This document shows positions 61,112 to 64,000 of a stretch of DNA of 64,000 bases, piece after piece. Both the position numbers and the translations under genes were made by a program. The notes below the pieces were generated by a model. The model made no database searches. It was not told the DNA's origin and was given only the letters and a program-made list of their open reading frames with translations. Numbering within the stretch: position 1 is the stretch's first letter; every line of letters begins with the position of its first letter. The DNA is taken from NCBI GenBank assembly GCA_016712595.1, contig JADJQT010000001.1, positions 2,105,501-2,169,500 of the forward strand, read 5' to 3'. This DNA comes from Rhodospirillales bacterium. GTDB lineage: Bacteria; Pseudomonadota; Alphaproteobacteria; Rhodospirillales; Defluviicoccaceae.

Positions 61112-62003
61112 GGCTCTGTTGCAAAGCTCGCGGCTATCTGGCGGGATGTGGTCGTAACCAGGGGATGCTGGGCCGTGTCGGACTTCAAGGGGCGCCCCTT
61201 CGAGGGCGAGATCGTGCTGTGGGCGGTACGGTGGTACTGCCACTACGGAGTGAGCTACCGCGATCTCGAGCAGATGATGGTCGAACGCGGCGTGAGCGTC
61301 GATCACTCCACCATCTATCGATGGGTGCGGAAATATGCGCCGGAGATCGAGAAGCGGCTGCGCTGGCAGTGGCGCCGCCCAGGCTCGCCGAGTTGGCGTG
61401 TGGACAAGACCTACATCAAGGTCAAAGGCGAATGGGCGTATTTGTATCGAGCCGTGGACAAGCTCGGCAACACGATCGACTTCTATCTGTCGCCGACGCG
61501 GAACACGAAAGCGGCGAAGCGCTTTCTCGGCAAGGCGCTTAAGGGCCTGAAAGACTGGGAGAAGCCGCGGGTGGTCAACACGGACAAGGCTCCGACCTAC
61601 GTGGCGGCACTCGCCGAGTTGAAGGCCGAAGGCAAGTGCCCGAAGGACACGCGGCACCGGCAGGTGAAGTACCTCAACAACGTCATCGAAGCCGATCACG
61701 GCAAGCTGAAGCAGATGATCCGCCCCGTGCGCGGCTTCAAGACGCTGAAGACCGCCTACGCGACGATCAAGGGCTTCGAGGTGATGCGGGCTCTACGCAA
61801 GGGCCAGGCGGCGATCTTCAACATCACGCGCGACATCCGCGGTGAGGCGCGTCTGGTGGAGCGCGCCTTCGGTCTCGGCGTCTGCGCGTTGGCAGAGGCC
61901 ATGCAGGTCGTCAGCGAACGGCTCGAGCTCCAGGCACCCTGAGCACGGAACGGTCATCTGCCAAGATCGTCACGCGTCCGGAGTCAAAGTTTGCAACAGA
62001 GCC
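61112..62003 (+). mobile_element. IS6-family insertion sequence (892 bp)
   Basis: Terminal inverted repeats GGCTCTGTTGCAAA at 61112-61125 and 61990-62003 match perfectly, and the sequence is of the IS6100/IS26 type. It holds one intact transposase gene. The bases next to the two ends (CGTTAAAG and CGCCCCCG) do not match, so no 8-bp target duplication is present. That points to recombination or an IS6-mediated deletion after insertion. The right end abuts a truncated aminotransferase. Confidence 0.93.
61175..61942 (+). CDS. IS6-family transposase
   Basis: The protein is 255 residues from GTG 61175 (SDFKGRPFEGEIVLWAVRWY), with AGGGGA ~13 bases upstream and the start point usual for IS6 transposases; the longer frame to 61061 would begin outside the element. 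Helix-turn-helix near 40-50, then DDE residues Asp77 (VDKTY), Asp137 (NTDKAP) and Glu172 (NVIEADHGK). The usual VDETY reads VDKTY here. All three catalytic residues are present, so it may be active. Confidence 0.93.
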   Translation: MSDFKGRPFEGEIVLWAVRWYCHYGVSYRDLEQMMVERGVSVDHSTIYRWVRKYAPEIEKRLRWQWRRPGSPSWRVDKTYIKVKGEWAYLYRAVDKLGNTIDFYLSPTRNTKAAKRFLGKALKGLKDWEKPRVVNTDKAPTYVAALAELKAEGKCPKDTRHRQVKYLNNVIEADHGKLKQMIRPVRGFKTLKTAYATIKGFEVMRALRKGQAAIFNITRDIRGEARLVERAFGLGVCALAEAMQVVSERLELQAP

Positions 62004-62324
62004 CGCCCCCGAGTTTTTGGGCCGAGGCGCGGGCGGCTTGCGACGCACACGCCACCTTCGTGATCTTCGATAAGATCCCCACCGGCCTCGGCAAGACCGG
62101 CCGGCTGTTCGCCAGCGAGCACACGGGCGTCGCGCCTGACGTCCTCGCCCTCGGCAAGGCGCTCGGAGGCGGCATCTTGCCCCTGGCGGCGGTGATCGCC
62201 CGGTCCGGCCTCGACGTCGGCGCCGATCTCGCCGCCGTTGACCGTCACCCGCGACGAACTCGACCGTGCGCTCGATATTCTTGGCGACAGCCTCGACGAG
62301 GCGGTGATAACCGAGGCGCGGTAA
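62004..62324 (+). pseudogene. Class III aminotransferase, C-terminal fragment (IS6-truncated, internally deleted)
   Basis: Directly after the IS6 right end the frame reads CDAHATFVIFDKIPTGLGKT, then RLFASEHTGVAPDVLALGKA and LGGGILPLAAVIAR, the conserved PLP-lysine region of class III aminotransferases; GKALGGG holds the PLP Lys. The usual Glu in FDEIPTG is Lys here. At about 62225-62235 the frame changes, and the family C terminus follows (ISPPLTVTRDELDRALDILG, ending EAR-stop at 62322-62324). More than half the gene is missing, so the product cannot work. It shows what the IS6-linked deletion removed. Confidence 0.85.
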
Positions 62325-62439
62325 CGGCGGGGCCATCGGTGACGCGCGCCGACCATCGCTCTCGCGGTTTCGATCGCAAATGCCCGTTCCGAAGGATATG
62401 GGCTCGCGTAAGCGCCGGGAATCGCGTAGTAATACCCAT

Positions 62440-63447
62440 ATGAGCCGAAAGCGTCATGGGTGGGCGACGGTCCTTCTCCTGGTTTGCATGCACCTCGCGG
62501 CCGGCGGCGCGGTCGCTGGCGATAAGATCGTGCTCGGGACCGACTGGAGGGCTCAGGCGGAGCACGGCGGCTTCTATCAGGCCCTGGCGACAGGGCTTTA
62601 CGCAAAGTACGGACTTGACGTCGTCATTCGCCAGGGCGGCCCGCAGGTCAACGCGATACAACTCCTCGCCGCCGGCCGGCTCGACGCTGCGATCGCGCCG
62701 AATTCGTTCCTGTCCTTGAATGCCGTCCGCGAGAATATCCCACTGATTGCCGTTGCCGCGATCTTTCAGAAGGACCCGGCGGTGCTGATTGCGCATCCCG
62801 GTCAGGGGAACGATTCGTTTGAAGCGCTGAAAGGCAAGCCGATTATGATCGGTGCCGATACCCGCGCCGGTTCCTGGCTGTTCCTGAAACAGCGATTCGG
62901 CTATTCGGACGCGCAGATTCGCCCGTATGTATTTTCGATCGCGCCCTTTCTCGTCGATCCGCACGCGGTGCAGCAAGGGTACGCCGGCAGTGAGCCGTAC
63001 CTCATTCACCAGCAGGGGATTGAACCCGTCGTTCTGCTGCTCGCCGACGCGGGGTATGCGTCGTACGGCTCGCTGATCGAGGTCAGCACGCAAATGGTGC
63101 GAGAGCGTTCCGACCTCGTACAGCGGTTTGTCGATGCCTCGATCGAAGGCTGGCAAAGCTATCTTGACGGTGATCCGAGCCCAGGAAACGCCCTGATCTT
63201 GAAAGATAATCCGGAAATGACGCCAGACTTGATCGCGTATGGGATTGCGCAGATGAAACGCTGGGGCATCGTTAGCTCCGGCGATGCCGAGCGCCTCGGC
63301 ATCGGGGTGATGAGCGAGGCGCGCTGGCAGGCCTTCTTCACGACGATGGCAAGCGCCGGCCTTTATCCGCCGGCGATGGACTGGCACCGGGCGTTTACCC
63401 TTCACTTTGTTACGCAGCGCGAGGACCTGGAATCGGGCGGCCAATGA
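62440..63447 (+). CDS. ABC transporter substrate-binding protein (NMT1/SsuA/ThiY type)
   Basis: The 335-residue periplasmic protein has a signal peptide: MSRKRHGWATVLLLVCMHLA, cleavage near residue 26. The mature start IVLGTDWRAQAEHGGFYQAL and the motif GLDVVIRQGGPQVNAIQLLA resemble NMT1/THI5-type proteins, which bind sulfonates, taurine or pyrimidine precursors. Start at ATG 62440, which directly precedes the signal peptide. It overlaps the ATPase gene by ATGA. Cargo unknown; the aminotransferase remnant next to it may have belonged to the same pathway. Confidence 0.88.
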   Translation: MSRKRHGWATVLLLVCMHLAAGGAVAGDKIVLGTDWRAQAEHGGFYQALATGLYAKYGLDVVIRQGGPQVNAIQLLAAGRLDAAIAPNSFLSLNAVRENIPLIAVAAIFQKDPAVLIAHPGQGNDSFEALKGKPIMIGADTRAGSWLFLKQRFGYSDAQIRPYVFSIAPFLVDPHAVQQGYAGSEPYLIHQQGIEPVVLLLADAGYASYGSLIEVSTQMVRERSDLVQRFVDASIEGWQSYLDGDPSPGNALILKDNPEMTPDLIAYGIAQMKRWGIVSSGDAERLGIGVMSEARWQAFFTTMASAGLYPPAMDWHRAFTLHFVTQREDLESGGQ

Positions 63448-64000
63448 ACACCGTTGCCCCCTTGCTCCAGCTCAATGGCGTCGTGAAGACCTATGGCGAC
63501 GGCAAGGCCGGGCTTGGGCCGCTTGACCTTGCGCTCGATGAAGGCGAGTTCCTCGCCGTGGTGGGACCGTCCGGTTGCGGCAAGAGCACGTTGCTGCGCA
63601 TCACCGCCGGGCTGCTGGCGCCGGCGCGCGGCGCGATCGTCCGACGCTTTGGCGATCCGCCGCGCCGGGGGGATATCGGCTTCGTCTTCCAAGATGCGAC
63701 GCTGCTGCCGTGGACGAGCGTTTTCGATAATGTGTTCCTGCCCTTACATCTCGCTGGCGTGCGCCGCGCCGACGCCCAGCGGCGCATCGACGCGGTGCTT
63801 GCACTTGTCGGCCTGGACGGCGTCGCCGGTGACTTCCCCCACGAACTCTCCGGCGGCATGCGCATGCGCGTTTCGATCGCCCGGGCGCTGGCGACCCGGC
63901 CGCGCCTGCTGCTGCTTGACGAGCCCTTCGCCGCGCTCGACGAGCCGACGCGCTTCAAGCTGAACGACGACCTGTTGCAGATCTGGCGCGAAGAAAAGCT
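63444..64000 (+). CDS. ABC transporter ATPase (SsuB/TauB/NitT type), cut by window end
   Basis: The frame starts at ATG 63444, overlapping the binding-protein stop, and is still open at base 64000; 185 codons are visible. Walker A is VGPSGCGKSTLLR, the Q-loop is FVFQDATLLPWTS, the signature is LSGGMRMRVSIARAL and Walker B is LLLLDEPFAALDE. These are typical of nitrate/sulfonate/taurine-type importers. The membrane permease gene probably follows outside the window. Confidence 0.93.
   Translation, partial: MNTVAPLLQLNGVVKTYGDGKAGLGPLDLALDEGEFLAVVGPSGCGKSTLLRITAGLLAPARGAIVRRFGDPPRRGDIGFVFQDATLLPWTSVFDNVFLPLHLAGVRRADAQRRIDAVLALVGLDGVAGDFPHELSGGMRMRVSIARALATRPRLLLLDEPFAALDEPTRFKLNDDLLQIWREEK

Overview
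The window is a 64 kb piece of a high-G+C chromosome from an alphaproteobacterium. The gene set fits a Rhodospirillales-type genome: a TIGR02302/DUF4175 membrane protein coupled to lysA, a MaoC-Pta fusion with ackA and fabI, and a complete gsp cluster. The genus cannot be fixed from sequence alone. No rRNA, tRNA or CRISPR array was seen.

Layout. 1-4.5 kb: the end of an NDH-2-like flavoprotein, a GH63-type glucosidase and a glucose-dehydrogenase-like SDR, all on + and probably co-transcribed. 4.6-8.5 kb: a 1289-residue ELWxxDGT/RTX repeat protein on -, followed by a 0.7 kb gene-free stretch with a 19-bp palindrome. 9.2-18.1 kb: a group III-like phosphofructokinase, NhaA, FabI, AckA, MaoC-Pta, and a divergent acyl-CoA-synthetase/GNAT protein. 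18.06-21.31 kb: a decayed Tn3-family transposon with matching terminal repeats and a 5-bp target duplication, carrying an IS630 remnant. 21.4-28.7 kb: TIGR02302 protein, lysA, a small lipoprotein, a glycosyltransferase and a GH3-family protein.

28.9-46.6 kb looks like a catabolic region for an N-heteroaromatic, probably nicotinate. It holds an enamidase-like amidohydrolase, a PAS chemoreceptor, a branched-chain-type ABC importer (LivF, LivG, fused LivHM, binding protein), a DUF1185 protein, a UPF0280 protein, a 6-hydroxynicotinate-reductase-like protein and a two-gene molybdenum hydroxylase. Between the binding protein and the LivHM permease sits a compact, visibly lower-G+C three-gene cassette: a TIR-like (ThsB-type) protein, a caspase-like peptidase and a 93-residue protein with a ryanodine-receptor-like (RyR) signature. 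The TIR plus caspase pair matches the recently described type IV Thoeris anti-phage architecture. The third gene overlaps the caspase gene by ATGA and is the most interesting unexplained element of the window.

46.7-59.9 kb: a nuclease-like secreted protein, then a type II secretion locus in the order O-E-F-G-H-I-J-L-M-N/C-D-K. 60.2 kb to the end: a DUF2064 glycosyltransferase, an IS6-family element that has cut off a class III aminotransferase, and the start of an NMT1-type ABC transporter operon that runs out of the window.
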